Part shown: piece after piece, positions 61,761-64,000 of the stretch
Layout: the number at the start of each line of letters is the position of its first letter
How positions within the stretch are numbered: position 1 is the stretch's first letter
NCBI RefSeq assembly: GCF_024642105.1
Contig: NZ_JAHEBT010000055.1
Coordinates: forward strand, 186,001-250,000
DNA: 64,000 nt
From: Flavobacterium sp.
GTDB lineage: Bacteria > Bacteroidota > Bacteroidia > Flavobacteriales > Flavobacteriaceae
Direction of reading: 5' to 3'
Notes under the pieces: generated by a model
What the model was told of the DNA's origin: nothing
Seen by the model: the letters and a program-made list of their open reading frames with translations, nothing else
Database searches by the model: none
Program-made: the position numbers and the translations under genes

Positions 61761-62675
61761 ATGATAGCAATAAATTCAATAAAAAGAGATTGTATGAGGG
61801 GTGCATTTCTTGTCATTGTACTATTTTTTTTCGGCATGGGCCAAAGTGTTGTAAAGGCAGCAGAAGTAAAACCAAAAGTCAAATATAGAATTGCGGTTTG
61901 TGATTGGATGATTCTAAAAAGACAAAAATTAGGTGCTTTCTCTTTAGCCAAAGAACTTAATGCCGATGGAATTGAATTGGATATGGGGAGCCTGGGGCCA
62001 AGAGAAACATTTGATAGTAAATTAGGGGATCCTGTTGAAAGACAAAAATTTTTAGACAAGTCCAAAGAACTAGGAGTTGGTATTAGTTCTATAGCAATGT
62101 CGGGTTTTTATGCTCAGTCTTTTGCTACGAGGGAAACAGTAACTAAAATGATACAAGATTGTGTTGATACGATGGACAAAATGAATGTGAAAATAGCATT
62201 TTTGCCATTGGGAACACAATGTGATTTAGTTAAAAATCCAGAGTTACGTCCTACTATTATTAAAAAATTACAATGGGCAGGAAAACAGGTTGGAAAAATA
62301 GGAGGAGTTATTGCAATAGAGACTTCGCTAGATGCTACCCAAGAAAAACAACTTTTGGAAGAGATAGGGTCTAAGTATATTAAAAGTTCTTTCAATTTTG
62401 CCAATGCAATTGAAAATGGGAGAGACATTTGTGAAGAAATTAAAATATTAGGTAAAAAGTATTTAGCTCAAATTCATGCATCCAACACAGATAAAGTATG
62501 GCTAGAAAAAGATACGGCTATTGATATGCCTAAAGTTAAAGCTACTTTAGACGCGATGCATTGGAAAGGGTGGTTGATTATTGAGCGTTCTAGAGATGTC
62601 GCTATAGTGAGAGATGTTAAGGCTAATTATGGTGCTAATGTAGCCTATCTTAAGAAAATTTTTCAGAATAAATAA
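61761..62675 (+). CDS. Exported sugar-isomerase-like TIM-barrel protein (AP-endonuclease-2/xylose-isomerase-like)
   Basis: A 304-residue protein. Starts at 61761 and 61794 both give a hydrophobic stretch (GAFLVIVLFFFGMGQSVVKA) that looks like a signal peptide. The mature part, from ~38, is a sugar phosphate isomerase/epimerase-type TIM barrel: YRIAVCDWMILKRQKLGAFSLAKELNADGIELDMG, GVGISSIAMSGF, GGVIAIETSLD, YLAQIHASNTDKVW and GWLIIERSRD. Conserved Glu and His residues at strand ends would bind metal. Exported members of this fold are common in Bacteroidota and may bind or isomerise free sugars in the periplasm; the function is unknown. It lies 2 nt after the sialidase-like gene. Confidence 0.68.
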   Translation: MIAINSIKRDCMRGAFLVIVLFFFGMGQSVVKAAEVKPKVKYRIAVCDWMILKRQKLGAFSLAKELNADGIELDMGSLGPRETFDSKLGDPVERQKFLDKSKELGVGISSIAMSGFYAQSFATRETVTKMIQDCVDTMDKMNVKIAFLPLGTQCDLVKNPELRPTIIKKLQWAGKQVGKIGGVIAIETSLDATQEKQLLEEIGSKYIKSSFNFANAIENGRDICEEIKILGKKYLAQIHASNTDKVWLEKDTAIDMPKVKATLDAMHWKGWLIIERSRDVAIVRDVKANYGANVAYLKKIFQNK

Positions 62676-62681
62676 AGTAAA

Positions 62682-64000
62682 ATGAGATATATTGGACTAT
62701 TTATTTTAGGTCTTTATGCTAATTTTTTGACAGCACAAAACATTACCATTGTGTGTGATTCAAAGTCGCCTAGAATTCAGTTTGGAGCAAAAAAAGTTGA
62801 AGAGACTTTATTAGAAAAAGGGTATCAGGTATCTTTTGTTGAAGATATTGCTAAAAATACAAAAGAAGAAATTATAATTATCGGAGAGAAAGGAACTCCG
62901 ATTTGGAAACAAAACACGAAACGATTTTCGATTAACGATGGTCAGTTAAATCAAAAAGAAGCTTTTCAGATTAGCACTCAAAAAAAAGCCATTTTAATCG
63001 AAGGTGCAGATGCGACGGGTACTTTATATGGCGCTATGGAATTGGCTGACCGAATTAAAACATCGGGAAAAATCCCTTGGGGGATCAATTTTCACGATAG
63101 TCCAGAAATGGTGCTGAGAGGAAGTTGTATCGGACTTCAAAAAACGACCTATTTACCAGGGCGAGATGTTTACGAATACCCTTATACTCCAGAAACGTTT
63201 CCTTGGTTTTATGATAAAAAATTATGGAAAGAGTATCTTGATATGATGGTGTCTAATCGATTGAATTCTCTTTACTTATGGAACGGACATCCCTTTGCTT
63301 CTTTGGTCAAATTAAAAGAATATCCTTTTGCGGTAGAAGTAGATGATGAAACATTTAAAAAGAATGAAGAAATTTATAAGTTCATCACCGATGAAGCGAA
63401 TAAAAGAGGGATTTGGGTAATTCAAATGTTTTATAATATTATTGTTTCAAAACCTTTTGCAGAACATTACAATATAAAAACGCAAGATCGTCAACGTTCG
63501 ATTACTCCAGAAATAGCAGACTACACTAAAAAATCGATTGCTGCATTTATTGCAAAATATCCTAATGTAGGCTTGTTAGTTACTTTAGGAGAAGCAATCA
63601 ATACTGTAGATGATGATGTTGAATGGTTTACTAAGACCATTATTCCTGGGGTTAAAGATGGTTTACAAACAATTGGTAGAACTGATGAACCACCTATTAT
63701 TTTAAGAGCTCATGATACTGACGCGCCATTGGTGATGAGTAAGTCACTTCCATTGTATAAGAATTTGTATACCATGCATAAATACAATGGGGAGTCGTTA
63801 ACCACTTATGAACCTAGAGGTCCTTGGTCAGAAATCCATAAAAAGTTGAGTTCGTTAGGTTCTATTCACATTTCTAACGTTCATATTTTGGCTAATCTGG
63901 AACCTTTTCGATATGGCTCTCCTGATTTTATACAAAAGAGTGTTCAAGCCATGCACACTGTTCATGGTGCTAATGCCTTGCATTTATACCCACAATCGTC
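62682..64000 (+). CDS. GH67/GH20-like glycosidase, 3' truncated by window
   Basis: The frame opens at ATG 62682 with signal peptide MRYIGLFILGLYANFLTAQ and stays open for 439 codons to the right edge, so the C-terminus is missing. Residues ~20-120 form an alpha/beta domain like the N-terminal domain of GH20/GH67 enzymes (NITIVCDSKSPRIQFGAKKVEETL, then ADATGTLYGAMELADRI). Residue ~140 onward starts a TIM barrel (PEMVLRGSCIGLQ, LDMMVSNRLNSLYLWNGHPF, RGIWVIQMFYN, VGLLVTLGEA). This order recalls alpha-glucuronidases and hexosaminidases, but I cannot name a family. It follows the isomerase-like gene by 6 nt. Confidence 0.65.
   Translation, partial: MRYIGLFILGLYANFLTAQNITIVCDSKSPRIQFGAKKVEETLLEKGYQVSFVEDIAKNTKEEIIIIGEKGTPIWKQNTKRFSINDGQLNQKEAFQISTQKKAILIEGADATGTLYGAMELADRIKTSGKIPWGINFHDSPEMVLRGSCIGLQKTTYLPGRDVYEYPYTPETFPWFYDKKLWKEYLDMMVSNRLNSLYLWNGHPFASLVKLKEYPFAVEVDDETFKKNEEIYKFITDEANKRGIWVIQMFYNIIVSKPFAEHYNIKTQDRQRSITPEIADYTKKSIAAFIAKYPNVGLLVTLGEAINTVDDDVEWFTKTIIPGVKDGLQTIGRTDEPPIILRAHDTDAPLVMSKSLPLYKNLYTMHKYNGESLTTYEPRGPWSEIHKKLSSLGSIHISNVHILANLEPFRYGSPDFIQKSVQAMHTVHGANALHLYPQS

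Overview
This window is one long, single-strand pectin utilisation locus from a member of the Bacteroidota, most likely a Flavobacterium or close relative. The evidence is the AT-rich sequence, a SusC/SusD pair, Bacteroidota-type signal peptides and lipoproteins, promoter elements of the TAnnTTTG type, and a dense run of carbohydrate-active enzymes. I count 34 coding sequences, all on the + strand. The first (GH105) is cut by the left edge and the last (GH67/GH20-like) by the right edge. No RNA genes, insertion sequences, CRISPR arrays or local regulators are visible.

Layout. (1) Positions 1-6537: GH105 unsaturated galacturonidase, GH43, a PL10-CE8 fusion (pectate lyase plus pectin methylesterase), CE12 acetylesterase and cytoplasmic mannonate dehydratase UxuA. 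(2) 6816-11971: a secreted beta-helix enzyme fused to an L-rhamnose-mutarotase-like domain, a Gfo/Idh/MocA dehydrogenase and a sodium:solute symporter, closed by a strong terminator. (3) 12163-32209: GH78-like, two orphan beta-propellers, GH2, GH106, SGNH esterase, a DUF5703-type protein, a multidomain PL1 and GH127, closed by a terminator. (4) 32560-60493: SusC/SusD, a terminator, PL1, a second terminator, DUF3826, then a compact run: beta-helix/DUF6298-like fusion, GH140 apiosidase, GH28, GH43-like, sialidase-fold protein, GH78, CE19-like esterase with an STN-like domain, GH95, MGH1-like (possibly GH142-like) and GH78. (5) 60613-end: a sialidase-like lipoprotein, an exported TIM-barrel isomerase-like protein and a truncated GH67/GH20-like glycosidase.

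How it fits together. The SusCD pair would import oligosaccharides. PL1, PL10 and GH28 cut homogalacturonan-type backbone. CE8, CE12 and CE19-like enzymes remove methyl and acetyl groups. GH78, GH106, GH2, GH43, GH95, GH127 and GH140 strip side chains. GH105 yields unsaturated galacturonate, and the symporter and UxuA handle released monosaccharides and uronates. GH140 apiosidase together with GH95, GH127, GH106, several GH78 and CE19-like enzymes points to rhamnogalacturonan-II as a likely substrate, alongside homogalacturonan and perhaps rhamnogalacturonan-I. Substrate assignment is inference from family content.

The most notable non-coding signal is a tandem direct repeat, CAGGA-N2-GTA-CAGGAT, with the two CAGGA half-sites exactly 10 bp apart. 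It occurs in the intergenic regions before units 2, 4 and 5, and in degenerate form before unit 3. In all four places a TAnnTTTG-like -7 element ends 28-29 nt downstream. This looks like the operator of one activator, encoded outside the window, that co-ordinates the locus.
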